The translations under genes were made by a program, and so were the position numbers. DNA of 64,000 bases from Nostoc sp. FACHB-280 (GTDB lineage: Bacteria; Cyanobacteriota; Cyanobacteriia; Cyanobacteriales; Nostocaceae): the NCBI RefSeq assembly GCF_014697615.1, contig NZ_JACJSD010000011.1, positions 1-64,000 on the forward strand, in the 5' to 3' direction. The first letter of the stretch is position 1, and the number at the start of each line of letters is the position of its first letter. A model generated the notes under the pieces. That model was not told the DNA's origin and ran no database searches. It saw only the letters and a list, made by a program, of their open reading frames with translations. This document shows positions 1 through 8,082 of this stretch, in pieces.

Positions 1-29
1 TTGGTAGAATTTAGGTAACATTATCATTT

Positions 30-67
30 GATAGGTCTTGTTGACAATACCTGACCTATCTTTTTTT
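30..67 (+). terminator. Rho-independent terminator of a gene left of the window
   Basis: An 8-bp perfect stem (gataggtc / gacctatc) encloses a 15-nt loop and is followed directly by seven T residues on the plus strand. This is the standard intrinsic terminator layout. No plus-strand gene lies inside the window to its left, so it should end transcription of a gene outside the window. It also separates that transcript from the opposing hicBA genes. Confidence 0.6.
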
Positions 68-123
68 ACCCCAAAACGGTCACAATCTTTTATTTCCTCG
101 GCTTCAGCCGCTTTGTCACCCCT

Positions 124-294
124 TCAGGTCCCAACCTTCAATTCCTGATGCACAGGAACAACACAGCCAATTTCGCCATCTGCGGTTGCTTTTTTCATAA
201 CAACATGACTACCAGTTTGACGAACTTGCTCAAATCCCAACCGCTCCAGTGTGCGAATCGCTTCTCTGCTTGAGATCCGTGGTAGCTTAGGCAT
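124..294 (-). CDS. hicA: HicA-like mRNA interferase, C-terminally truncated
   Basis: The 56-residue product starts MPKLPRISSREAIRTLERLG and contains the HicA dsRBD-like core with the catalytic His in TGSHVVMKK (His30) and the conserved VPVHQELKVGT segment. HicA family members normally continue about 15-25 residues past the GT with an LRxIL(R/K)QAG-type helix. Here a TGA follows GT at once. The codons after the stop read RGDKAAEAEEIKDC in the same frame, which loosely resembles an eroded HicA tail, so a nonsense mutation or decay is plausible. Its start overlaps the hicB stop by 8 nt, the usual antitoxin-first coupling. The toxin is probably inactive or weakened; whether the shortened form still cuts RNA cannot be told from sequence. 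Confidence 0.6.
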   Translation of the reverse strand: MPKLPRISSREAIRTLERLGFEQVRQTGSHVVMKKATADGEIGCVVPVHQELKVGT

Positions 295-496
295 AGCTGA
301 CTTCTATACTGGTCACAAATCTAGGTGATGTATCAGGTAGAGGAAATTCCTCTAAGTAAAGCCGTGTAGCCTCTTTCAAACCGATAATCGCTTGTTCAAT
401 AGTCTCACCTTGATCTACAGTGCCAACTTCTGGACATTCAGCTATGTACATATCATCTTCTTTATAAAGAATCACTGTAAAGCTACGAGTCTTCAT
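287..496 (-). CDS. hicB: HicB-family antitoxin
   Basis: The 69-residue protein has the HicB partial RNase-H-like fold: a first strand (FTVILYKEDDMYIAECPEV), the G-x-T(I)EEA-like helix (GETIEQAIIGLKEATRLYLEEF) and a short tail. It lacks an added C-terminal DNA-binding domain, so it belongs to the short HicB type. It is expected to bind and neutralise HicA in the cytoplasm. It lies upstream of hicA and overlaps it by 8 nt, so the two should be translationally coupled. HicB is intact although its HicA partner looks truncated. Confidence 0.75.
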   Translation of the reverse strand: MKTRSFTVILYKEDDMYIAECPEVGTVDQGETIEQAIIGLKEATRLYLEEFPLPDTSPRFVTSIEVSYA

Positions 497-601
497 TGCA
501 TTTTACTTCCCAAGGCTTTTTTGTTTAGCATAACATCACCCTTTTCTCACAAAGGTGGTTTTCAAGGTTGCGTTATGCTAAGTTTTGTCCATCAATTCTG
601 A

Positions 602-1210
602 TTAACTTACCGCTAACTTACCCCAACCGACATAAGGCAATTTCGTAGCTGTAGAGCGAATTTTATCAGCGTTAGCAACTAACTGACCGCAAGCATCCCA
701 ACTACCAGAAACGAACATATTTCTAGAACCTTCACCGATGAAAACTGGGGCTGTAAAGTCACCAATTTGTACTTGTAAGGTTTCTAAATTTATTGTTACC
801 GTTGCTTGGGGATTTGCTGTTACCAGTTCTTGTAATTGTTTGACAGTTGCCCCATCCGCAGTTACACAAGGCACACCAATAGCCACACAATTACCGAAAA
901 ATATTTCGGCAAAACTTTCACCAATTAAAGCTTTAATACCCCATTTAGCGATCGCTTGTGGCGCATGTTCCCGCGATGAACCACAGCCAAAGTTACGATT
1001 CACAATCAACACATTTGCGCCTTGATATTGGGGCTTATCAAAGGGATGTTCACCTTTTAAAGCTGTGCGGTCATCAATAAACGCATTTTCACCCAAACCA
1101 TCAAAAGTAATCGCCTTTAAAAAACGGGCAGGAATAATCCGGTCTGTATCAATGTCATTCCCAACTAAAGGTACAGCCTGCCCAGATACTTGTTGAATTT
1201 CACTTCCCAT
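602..1210 (-). CDS. leuD: 3-isopropylmalate dehydratase small subunit
   Basis: LeuD forms the swivel domain of isopropylmalate isomerase, which converts 2-isopropylmalate to 3-isopropylmalate in leucine synthesis with LeuC. The 202-residue product carries the diagnostic segments [17 protein letters not shown] near the N terminus and [15 protein letters not shown] around residues 68-83, then [16 protein letters not shown]. The reading frame stays open upstream to about 1339, but those extra codons come from repeat-like DNA with no LeuD similarity, so the start is placed at the ATG at 1210. It lies 103 nt downstream of leuC on the same strand and is probably cotranscribed with it, despite the repeat sequence between them. 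Confidence 0.93.
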   Translation of the reverse strand: MGSEIQQVSGQAVPLVGNDIDTDRIIPARFLKAITFDGLGENAFIDDRTALKGEHPFDKPQYQGANVLIVNRNFGCGSSREHAPQAIAKWGIKALIGESFAEIFFGNCVAIGVPCVTADGATVKQLQELVTANPQATVTINLETLQVQIGDFTAPVFIGEGSRNMFVSGSWDACGQLVANADKIRSTATKLPYVGWGKLAVS

Positions 1211-1313
1211 AATTTTCTTTGCGCCTTTGCGCCTTTGCGCGAGATAAAAAAGATGTGGTTTGTTAACCCAAATTCCTGAGTGTAAGCTTTTGCCTCCTGC
1301 CCCCTGCCTTCTC
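1211..1313. repeat. Repeat-derived spacer inside the leuC-leuD operon
   Basis: The 103-nt gap contains the tandem motif tgcgcctttgcgcctttgcg (about 1219-1241) and a stretch of cctcctgcccc/ctgccttct type (about 1290-1312). Both belong to low-complexity repeat types dispersed through cyanobacterial intergenic DNA; similar cctcctgcctcctgcc runs recur near 44565-44590 in this window. The DNA happens to be open in the leuD frame. Confidence 0.55.
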
Positions 1314-2717
1314 CTACAGCAAGTCACGCACGTCAGCAACTTCGCCCTTAATAGCCGCAGTCGCCACCATCGCCGGACTCATCAGTAATGTGCGACCAGA
1401 GGCGGAACCTTGTCTGCCTTTAAAGTTGCGGTTAGAAGAAGAAGCACTGATTTGTCTACCTTGGAGTTTGTCGGGGTTCATCGCCAGACACATGGAACAT
1501 CCTGGTTCTCGCCATTCAAAACCTGCGGCTGCAAAGATTTTGTCTAATCCTTCGGCTTCGGCGGCTTGTTTCACTCTTTCGGAACCGGGGACAACAAAGG
1601 CTTTGACTCCTTCAGCCACGCGACGACCTTGGGCAATTTTCGCCGCTTCTCGCAAATCGCTGAGTCTACCGTTGGTGCAGCTACCAATAAAGCAGACATC
1701 GATTTTTGTGCCTTTGATTGCTTGACCGGGTAATAAATCCATGTAGCGATAAGCTTCTTCGGCAATAAAACGGTCTTCTTCCGCCAGTTCTTCGGGTTTG
1801 GGGATGAATTGATTAATGCCGATTCCTTGACCGGGGGTGATTCCCCAAGTAACTGTTGGTGAAATCTCGGCGGCATCGAAGACAACGACATCATCGTATT
1901 CGGCATCAGCATCACTCTTGATGGATTCCCACCAAGTTACTGCTTGATCCCAGTCTGCGCCTTTGGGGGCAAAGTCTCTATCTTGGAGATAATCGTAGGT
2001 GACTTGATCGGGATTGACGTAACCGCATCTCGCCCCACCTTCTATTGCCATGTTACAGACGGTCATCCGTTCTTCCATGTTCATGGCTGCAAAGGTAGTG
2101 CCGGCAAATTCATAGGCGTAACCAACACCACCTTTCACGCCCAAGGTACGGATAATATGCAGAATTACATCTTTGGCGTAGACACCGGGGTTGAGAGTGC
2201 CGTTCACTTCTATTTTGCGGACTTTGAGTTTAGCGAGGGCTAGGGTTTGGGAGGCGAGAACATCGCGGACTTGACTTGTCCCAATACCAAAAGCGATCGC
2301 ACCGAATGCACCATGACTTGATGTATGACTATCTCCACAAGCGATCGTCATTCCTGGCTGGGTTAATCCTAATTCTGGGGCGATGACGTGGACTATACCT
2401 TGATTGCCGGAGCCAATATTATAAAAAGTTAAATTATTTTCTTGACAGTTCTGTTCCAGAGCTTGAATCATGGCTTCTGCCACACTGTCAGCAAAAGGAC
2501 GTGCCTGATTATCCGTAGGTACGATGTGATCTACTGTCGCTACAGTGCGCTGGGGAAACAGTACCTTCAGACCTCGTTCGCGCAACATCGCAAAGGCTTG
2601 GGGACTAGTGACTTCATGAATTAGATGCAGGCCGATAAATAGTTGTGTCAGCCCTGAAGGAAGTGTACCAACGGTGTGTAAGTCCCAAACTTTATCAAAC
2701 AGGGTGCCTTTGCTCAT
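1314..2717 (-). CDS. leuC: 3-isopropylmalate dehydratase large subunit
   Basis: The 467-residue protein is a full-length aconitase-superfamily LeuC. It starts [16 protein letters not shown] and has the substrate-site segment [23 protein letters not shown]. The three [4Fe-4S] ligands are recognisable in [15 protein letters not shown] and in the two cysteines of [13 protein letters not shown]. With LeuD it isomerises isopropylmalate in the cytoplasm. It is the first gene of a leuC-leuD pair on the minus strand. No leader peptide or leucine-rich attenuator was evident upstream. Confidence 0.96.
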   Translation of the reverse strand: MSKGTLFDKVWDLHTVGTLPSGLTQLFIGLHLIHEVTSPQAFAMLRERGLKVLFPQRTVATVDHIVPTDNQARPFADSVAEAMIQALEQNCQENNLTFYNIGSGNQGIVHVIAPELGLTQPGMTIACGDSHTSSHGAFGAIAFGIGTSQVRDVLASQTLALAKLKVRKIEVNGTLNPGVYAKDVILHIIRTLGVKGGVGYAYEFAGTTFAAMNMEERMTVCNMAIEGGARCGYVNPDQVTYDYLQDRDFAPKGADWDQAVTWWESIKSDADAEYDDVVVFDAAEISPTVTWGITPGQGIGINQFIPKPEELAEEDRFIAEEAYRYMDLLPGQAIKGTKIDVCFIGSCTNGRLSDLREAAKIAQGRRVAEGVKAFVVPGSERVKQAAEAEGLDKIFAAAGFEWREPGCSMCLAMNPDKLQGRQISASSSNRNFKGRQGSASGRTLLMSPAMVATAAIKGEVADVRDLL

Positions 2718-2778
2718 AGGTCAATCGTTATGTAACGAGTCGGAATTTTTATAGTATCAAAAAAGCGTCGGACAATTT

Positions 2779-2806
2779 TAGATTTTGGATTTTGGATTTT
2801 GGATTG
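2779..2806. repeat. Heptanucleotide tandem repeat (ggatttt)
   Basis: About three to four tandem copies of ggatttt lie between leuC and the Nudix gene. Short tandemly repeated heptamers of this kind (STRRs) are typical of heterocystous cyanobacteria. No promoter or structural role is evident. Confidence 0.7.
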
Positions 2807-2864
2807 ATTTCACAGATAAATTCGGAATTTTACCTTGATGGAATCATTGCTTTATCTCTTGCCT

Positions 2865-3320
2865 TTATGCTGAAGTTTGTGTGTTGACAAATGCTAGACA
2901 AGAGTTTGATTGAAATTGGAGAAATTGATGCAAAATCTTTTTGAGGGAATTTTGCTTGACCATTTGAATAGCAAGGTTCACATCTAACCATTCTCGCTGT
3001 CTCAGCCCAGCTTCAGGATAATCTTCACTTAGCATTTCAACTAACAGTAAATACATCTGCACTCGGTAGATTTTGCCGCGTTTGCGATATCTGTAACTAC
3101 CTACGGCATTGACATCTACTTGTCCAATGATACCTGCTTCTTCCCAAGCTTCTTTGGCGGCGGAAGCAGGCGGACTCATACCTTTGGCAATTCCGCCTTT
3201 GGGAATTACCCAATTATTGCGATCGCGGGTTGTTATTAGTAAGATTTCGATGGTGCCATTCTGCACTCTATAAGGAATGACCCCCGACTGCTTGAAGATT
3301 TTCCTGATTTTCTGATTCAT
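2865..3320 (-). CDS. Nudix hydrolase
   Basis: The 151-residue protein has a Nudix domain with the box GGIAKGMSPPASAAKEAWEE followed by AGI, around residues 43-65. Relative to GX5EX7REUXEEXGU the first Glu is Met and the Arg is Lys; the metal-binding EE pair is kept. The GGIAKGMSP form resembles the diphosphoinositol-polyphosphate phosphohydrolase-like branch of the family. Nudix enzymes hydrolyse nucleoside diphosphates linked to another group; the substrate here is unknown. It is a single gene upstream of leuC on the same strand, about 150 nt away, and a shared transcript is not shown. Confidence 0.85.
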   Translation of the reverse strand: MNQKIRKIFKQSGVIPYRVQNGTIEILLITTRDRNNWVIPKGGIAKGMSPPASAAKEAWEEAGIIGQVDVNAVGSYRYRKRGKIYRVQMYLLLVEMLSEDYPEAGLRQREWLDVNLAIQMVKQNSLKKILHQFLQFQSNSCLAFVNTQTSA

Positions 3321-3428
3321 GAACTTTCTGGATGAGCGTCATCATAAAACAAGGCAAGAGGTGATTTCAGCTAAGTCTCATTTTTATACAGCTATTAGGC
3401 ATCTACTATAAGACAGAAAGCTTTGAGA

Positions 3429-3459
3429 AGTAAAAAGTAAAAAGTAAAAAGTAAAAAGT
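3429..3459. repeat. Heptanucleotide tandem repeat (agtaaaa)
   Basis: Four tandem copies of agtaaaa lie in the 217-nt space between the Nudix gene and the TetR gene. This is a typical STRR array of filamentous cyanobacteria. Confidence 0.8.
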
Positions 3460-3537
3460 CAGAAATCGATACATTTAGGCGTTTACAAATATTTTTCTTG
3501 CTTTTAACTTTTAAATTTGAACTTTTGCCTTATTACT

Positions 3538-4755
3538 TCATGCTGGCTTATGATCTAAACGAATTGCTGCTTCTAAGGCTGCTTTTTCTTTGGCGCGGCG
3601 AGCATAAGGTTGCAACTGGGAGCGATCGCAGCCTGTTAAAATACTTAAATCTTCCAAACTCACACCTCGCATTAACATTTCTACACACCATGTTTGTTGT
3701 GCTTGAGTAATTTCTGGTGGTTTACCTTGGGGTGTTAACAAGTCTTGAGTCCAAATCTTCCAACGTTGCAGTAATTCTGACTCAGAAAGAGAATTACCTA
3801 AATTGTCAATAAACATTGCCGGATGATAATCTTTGCGACTTTTTAGCCATTTAATCAAAGGATTGTTGGTATGAGAACCGTAGTGTTTACCTAAAATCCA
3901 TTGGTTCACAGGCACTTGGCGGGGTAAAGTTGGGGTAGTGATTTGCAGAATTAGTCCTTGAGTATCGGAAATTTGGTGCGATCGCTGCAAGCTGATTATC
4001 TCTGAAACAGATAAACCAGCACCAAATAACAGGTATGCTAAAGCATAATCTTCTATTCCCGATTTTCTGGAGTTTTGCAGAATTTTATGGACTAAAATCC
4101 CAGGCAAATCAGCTACTTCTTTGATAATTACAGCTTCTTTGGTTAATTGGGGAGCAGTAGACATTGCTCCATGTAAAAACAACTCCACTAAATTCTCTAA
4201 AAAATCATCTCTATCTTCCCATAGTTCATGAAATTCACTTGTAAATTCAATCACCGCATATCCCAAGATCATACCGTTGAGTAAACTGGCTAATTTTTCT
4301 GCCGGTAGATAGGTATTTAGGTCTCCCTGTTGGATGACAGTAGCTAAATACTGCGCTACATAGCGGTTAGCTTCTGTTAATCCTCTCCCCAACGCACGGC
4401 GATTTTCAGCAGGAAATTGGTCTGCTTCACCCACTACCGACCGCACAAACTCTGGGACTCGTTCTAATGTATGTAAGCTATCACTTGCATAATCTTTCAG
4501 GGCTTGATAAACGTTACCTGGAGGAGTAGCCCTCTGGACTAAAGATTCTCCCAAATCCTTAAATGCTGCTGATTCTTCTAATACTGCTAACAGGAGACCA
4601 TGTTTATTGCCAAAATGGCGAAATAGAGTCACTTCATTGACTCCAGCTTTTTCAGCAATTTGGCGAGTAGTAGTATTACTAACTCCTTGTGTAGTAAATA
4701 ATTCTAGTGCTGCTTGGATCAGACGCTGACGGGCTGAGATTGATTGAGATGCCAT
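3538..4755 (-). CDS. TetR-family regulator with a C-terminal tyrosine-recombinase-like domain
   Basis: The 405-residue protein (start at ATG 4755, whose product begins MASQSISARQR) has an N-terminal TetR helix-turn-helix (about residues 8-55; TTRQIAEKAGVNEVTLFRHF) and a TetR ligand-binding-like region to about residue 200. TetR proteins are normally about 190-220 residues, so roughly 195 residues are extra. That extension reads like the catalytic domain of a tyrosine recombinase: YALAYLLFGAGLSVSEIISL (about 237-256), a VPVNQWI-like strand, and MLMRGVSLEDLSILTGC...QPYARR (about 360-387). The Arg of GLRxSE is Ser249 and the HxxR/H motif is lost, while a Tyr remains at about 384, so it is probably catalytically dead. 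It diverges from the desaturase gene, with two matching palindromes in between. Confidence 0.8.
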   Translation of the reverse strand: MASQSISARQRLIQAALELFTTQGVSNTTTRQIAEKAGVNEVTLFRHFGNKHGLLLAVLEESAAFKDLGESLVQRATPPGNVYQALKDYASDSLHTLERVPEFVRSVVGEADQFPAENRRALGRGLTEANRYVAQYLATVIQQGDLNTYLPAEKLASLLNGMILGYAVIEFTSEFHELWEDRDDFLENLVELFLHGAMSTAPQLTKEAVIIKEVADLPGILVHKILQNSRKSGIEDYALAYLLFGAGLSVSEIISLQRSHQISDTQGLILQITTPTLPRQVPVNQWILGKHYGSHTNNPLIKWLKSRKDYHPAMFIDNLGNSLSESELLQRWKIWTQDLLTPQGKPPEITQAQQTWCVEMLMRGVSLEDLSILTGCDRSQLQPYARRAKEKAALEAAIRLDHKPA

Positions 4756-4763
4756 AAGAAATA

Positions 4764-4782
4764 ATGCAAGTGGCACTTGCAT
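4764..4782. promoter_or_regulatory. Palindromic operator 1 of the TetR/desaturase intergenic region
   Basis: The sequence atgcaagtggcacttgcat is a perfect inverted repeat with 9-bp arms around one central base. It sits 9 bp upstream of the TetR start codon, the typical place for an autoregulated TetR operator. A closely related 19-mer lies at 4811-4829. Confidence 0.65.
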
Positions 4783-4810
4783 AAAAAACCAATAGTTGTT
4801 ACGATGCCTA

Positions 4811-4829
4811 ATGTAAGTGATACTTGCTT
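4811..4829. promoter_or_regulatory. Palindromic operator 2 of the TetR/desaturase intergenic region
   Basis: The sequence atgtaagtgatacttgctt matches operator 1 at 15 of 19 positions and keeps most of the dyad symmetry. The centres of the two sites are 47 bp apart. It lies on the desaturase side of the divergent intergenic region and is therefore a candidate site for control of that gene. Confidence 0.55.
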
Positions 4830-4924
4830 AAGTTCACTGTAACGAACTAGTTTACAGAATGGGGAAATTTCTTGGGGAAGTTTACCCAGATCCCAGCAAA
4901 TCACTTCATGATCCATCAACGGAA

Positions 4925-5788
4925 ATGTTTATGACTGCAAAATATCTGGCGGTTGCTTCTGAGACAGGAAAATCACCTCGCCTTAGATGGGTGAATGTGG
5001 CTTTTTTTGCAACTATTCACGCCTTAGCTCTGTTGGCTCCTTGGTTTTTTTCTTGGTCGGCGCTAGGATTGCTAGTGTTTCTCCATTGGTTATTTGGTAG
5101 TATTGGCATCTGCTTAGGATATCATCGACTATTAAGCCATCGGAGTTTCCAAGTACCCAAGTGGTTAGAATATGCGATCGCCATTATCGGAGCCTTAGCA
5201 CTTCAAGGTGGGCCGATTTTTTGGATTGGTGGACACCGCCAGCACCATGCCCATACAGAAGATATTAACTTAGATCCCTACTCTGCCCAACGGGGGTTTT
5301 GGTGGAGTCACATACTATGGATTTTGTATCCCCGCCCAGAGTTTTTTGACTATGAAACTTATAAAAAATATGCCCCAGATTTAGAAAGACAACCTTTCTA
5401 TCGTTGGCTAGATCGCTACTTCTTATTGTTGCAAATTCCCTTCGGATTATTGTTATATGCTCTAGGCGGCTGGTCTTTCGTAATCTACGGAATGTTTGTG
5501 CGAGCAGTATTATTGTGGCACTCCACTTGGTTTGTTAATTCTGCATCACATTTGTGGGGTTATCGCACCTTTGACGCGAATGATGGCGCACGTAACTTGT
5601 GGTGGGTATCACTTCTAACTTACGGTGAAGGCTGGCACAACAACCATCATACCTTTCCCCATGTTGCCAAATCTGGATTTCAGTGGTGGGAAATTGACAT
5701 TACTTGGTGGAGTATTAAAGCTTTAAAAAGTTTGGGTTTAGCCAAAAAAGTCATCTTACCGCCACCGCAAATTGCAAATCAAAGATAA
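4925..5788 (+). CDS. Acyl-lipid / acyl-CoA Delta9-type fatty acid desaturase
   Basis: This integral membrane diiron desaturase has the three histidine boxes in order: HRLLSH (in LGYHRLLSHRSF), HRQHH (in GGHRQHHAHTED) and HNNHH (in GEGWHNNHHTFPH). Hydrophobic segments lie before the first box and between the second and third. It should insert a cis double bond into a fatty acyl chain in membrane lipid; the box pattern fits the DesC Delta9 class. The frame is open from 4859, but the first 22 codons look unlike a desaturase N terminus, so ATG 4925 or ATG 4931 is preferred. It is divergent from the TetR-type regulator, and the two operators suggest that regulator adjusts membrane unsaturation. 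Confidence 0.85.
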   Translation: MFMTAKYLAVASETGKSPRLRWVNVAFFATIHALALLAPWFFSWSALGLLVFLHWLFGSIGICLGYHRLLSHRSFQVPKWLEYAIAIIGALALQGGPIFWIGGHRQHHAHTEDINLDPYSAQRGFWWSHILWILYPRPEFFDYETYKKYAPDLERQPFYRWLDRYFLLLQIPFGLLLYALGGWSFVIYGMFVRAVLLWHSTWFVNSASHLWGYRTFDANDGARNLWWVSLLTYGEGWHNNHHTFPHVAKSGFQWWEIDITWWSIKALKSLGLAKKVILPPPQIANQR

Positions 5789-6035
5789 ATTAACTCTAAG
5801 AATTCAGCACTCAGGAGTCGGAAATCAGAATTTAGAAAAAATTAAACATGATTCCTAAATTGATTTGTCACAATTGTTCTGATTTTGATCAATATTCTGA
5901 CTCCTAAAGCCTTAAATCATGTCCGGCAAATCAGTTACGAGTCTAAGAATCTGTGCAGAAATATCAAATCCTCGTCCTCTGCACCTCTGCTATCTTAATG
6001 AGAAGTCTTTTACCGGACAAAATATCACACCTAAA

Positions 6036-6434
6036 TTATGGCAACTTATAGCTGGCAACCCGGACATTTAATTGTCCTTGACTGGGATTTTTGCTGAATA
6101 TAAATGCACCTTCTTCCTTCTCACCATCAGATAAAAAATCTATTTGTTGTTCTCCTGTTTCGATGACTTGATCAGCGATTTTTAACTCAGCAATAATCTG
6201 TACTGATTCCGCAGTTTCACCACCAGCATTAACTATTTCAAAGGGAACATAAAATTTCCCCTCAATTTCTTTAATTGCTGATTTTTGATTTACCGACAAA
6301 ATAGGAGGCTGATTTTTTTCATTCAGCCACATATAACCAACTAAGCTAATCACAACTGCCAGAATAGATAAAGCTATTCCAAATGTGATCCATTCAGCTA
6401 AAGAGCGTTCCGGTTGTGGTTCTGTTTCCATCAT
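6036..6434 (-). CDS. TIGR02588-like single-pass membrane protein
   Basis: The 132-residue protein has one N-terminal transmembrane helix (about residues 15-36, EWITFGIALSILAVVISLVGYMW) followed by a predicted extracytoplasmic beta-rich domain (YVPFEIVNAGGETAESVQIIAEL...), which resembles an Ig-like or CARDB-like fold. It overlaps the upstream gene by 4 nt (ATGA type). I recognise the pair by arrangement as the TIGR02588/TIGR02587 conserved neighbours; their function is not known to me. Confidence 0.65.
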   Translation of the reverse strand: MMETEPQPERSLAEWITFGIALSILAVVISLVGYMWLNEKNQPPILSVNQKSAIKEIEGKFYVPFEIVNAGGETAESVQIIAELKIADQVIETGEQQIDFLSDGEKEEGAFIFSKNPSQGQLNVRVASYKLP

Positions 6435-7288
6435 ATTGCTAACCTACCCGCCGCGCCGCCAATAGTCGCAGGTAATCCCAAAACTAAAGTATGTTCTAGC
6501 CACATCATCCAAGGGTCTGATAAAGTGAGCTTTTGAAAGAAAAATAGCATTGCTCCACTAGCCAGCAAAGATACTAAATAAGATATTGTAGTTTCGCTTA
6601 GTGGACGCTGAAAAATTCCTTTTTGCTGTCTACGTTTTTTTTGGTCGGAAAAACCAGCTTGAAAGACAATAGCGTAGGAAATTACTAAAGACGCAGCTAT
6701 TAATACCCATAACCAAGGCGGAGAAATAGCCGCCGCTAACATAGGAACTTCATCTGTTGGTGCAATATTAAAAGCAATTACAGTTGCACCAATCACAGTT
6801 GCGCCTAAGTCAGCTAATGTGGCGTGTAAATTATTTTTATGAGTGGCTGGAGTTGAATTATTTTGATTACCTTCTTGGAGAAATTGGTTAGCTAAAGCTA
6901 CACCAAGGGTAAATGGTACGCCTTCATATACCACTTTTCCCAATGATTCTTTTAAGGAAGTTGCTGGGGTAATTTCTTGCAATAACCACAACATAAATGC
7001 AGCACAAACAAACCCAATCGCCATTGCTTCTACAGTGTCTATTGCAGCTTCATCTAGTCGCCAAGTATTTCGGCGTTTCCGAAATCCCTCTGTATAGTTG
7101 AGTAAAAAAACTACAATAAACATTAAGGCGATCGCTATTGCAATTAATCTTGGTTTTGCTAATGAGCCAATCCACCATACTTCCATTGTATATATTAGTG
7201 GAATGCCAAATAAAAAACCTCCACAAATTCCCCGGACAATATCATTTATTTCCTGCTTCCAGGAATTTTTGTACTGCTTTTTTCTCAC
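6431..7288 (-). CDS. TIGR02587-like polytopic membrane protein
   Basis: The 285-residue protein has about seven or eight hydrophobic segments (IVRGICGGFLFGIPLIYTMEVWW, LIAIAIALMFIVVFLLNY, AIGFVCAAFMLWLL, and others) with charged connecting loops such as FSDQKKRRQQ. The start is a GTG at 7288. Its 3' end overlaps the following TIGR02588-like gene by 4 nt, so the two are translationally coupled and likely act as one membrane complex. The segment GGFLFGIPLIYTMEVWWIG is the most family-like part. No enzymatic motif was seen. Confidence 0.7.
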   Translation of the reverse strand: MRKKQYKNSWKQEINDIVRGICGGFLFGIPLIYTMEVWWIGSLAKPRLIAIAIALMFIVVFLLNYTEGFRKRRNTWRLDEAAIDTVEAMAIGFVCAAFMLWLLQEITPATSLKESLGKVVYEGVPFTLGVALANQFLQEGNQNNSTPATHKNNLHATLADLGATVIGATVIAFNIAPTDEVPMLAAAISPPWLWVLIAASLVISYAIVFQAGFSDQKKRRQQKGIFQRPLSETTISYLVSLLASGAMLFFFQKLTLSDPWMMWLEHTLVLGLPATIGGAAGRLAI

Positions 7289-7382
7289 TACTAATAAGTA
7301 CCTAATTATTTGGTTGTCAGATTTATATGTGTTGTCATATTTCTCATAAACTAGAGATTCTCCGCATCTATCTGAGGTTACG

Positions 7383-7886
7383 CTAAATCAATTTCACACC
7401 TTCATGATTGAGTAACCAACGCTTGCGTTCTAAACCTCCTGCATAACCAGTCAGCGCAGCATTCGCACCGACAACTCGATGACAGGGAAGCACAAGTGCA
7501 ATGGGATTAAGTGAATTCGCCATTCCAACAGCGCGATAGGCTGTCGGTTTACCAATTCTCGCGGCTAACTCAGCATAAGCAATAGTTGTACCCCAAGGAA
7601 TTGTTCGCAATGCAAGCCACACTTGCTGCTGAAACACAGTCCCACCAGTGTTGAGGGAAATATTGTTTAAACTGGTGCGATCGCCTGCAAAATAAGCTTG
7701 AATTTTATTACTAATACCTTGGGGATTTTTTATATATTCAAAATTAAAGCTTTCATAACGCTTTTGCAACAAATTCAGCATTCTTGATTCATAATCTGCA
7801 AAGTCCAAAGCGCAGAGTTTTTCACCATCAGTCACAATTAAAATTTGGCCGATTTCTGAATTGATTTTGTCAATGAATAATTTCAT
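7383..7886 (-). CDS. ogt: Methylated-DNA-[protein]-cysteine S-methyltransferase
   Basis: The 167-residue protein repairs O6-alkylguanine by irreversible transfer of the alkyl group to a cysteine. The active site PCHRVVG is present (Cys135), preceded by the DNA-binding helix with the conserved Arg (YRAVGMANSLNP) and followed by LTGYAGGLERKRWLLNHE. The N-terminal third is the less conserved Ada/Ogt-type domain. Length is normal for Ogt. It stands alone; the gene on its upstream side is in the opposite orientation. Confidence 0.92.
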   Translation of the reverse strand: MKLFIDKINSEIGQILIVTDGEKLCALDFADYESRMLNLLQKRYESFNFEYIKNPQGISNKIQAYFAGDRTSLNNISLNTGGTVFQQQVWLALRTIPWGTTIAYAELAARIGKPTAYRAVGMANSLNPIALVLPCHRVVGANAALTGYAGGLERKRWLLNHEGVKLI

Positions 7887-8082
7887 ATTGTGATAGAAAA
7901 ATTAAATATTCAAATATTTAAGACAATTGCTGAAGGACTAATTACACCATTAGCATTTCCTGAGATTCAAGTATCAGTTAAACAGCTTTTGGGATAAATT
8001 TTGGTCACTATCCTGTTGAAAAAATCAGAAAAAGAAATGTTTGTAATGATTTAGGATTACTTATATATGATAGTATTAATTA

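Noticed and set aside
392-601. Plus-strand 69-codon frame opposite hicB
   Set aside because: It overlaps the well-supported hicB on the other strand and its product has no family features.
1211-1339. Upstream extension of leuD
   Set aside because: The 43 extra residues come from intergenic repeat DNA and overlap the leuC 3' end; LeuD proteins start at the MGSEIQQ-type position.
3429-3459. Heptamer array as a CRISPR
   Set aside because: The units are contiguous 7-mers without spacers; the same holds for the array at 2779.
7890-7998. Short GTG frame (about 35 codons) with a protein-like end (ITPLAFPEIQVSVKQLLG)
   Set aside because: Too short, overlaps the ogt upstream region and has no recognisable family; at most a gene scrap.
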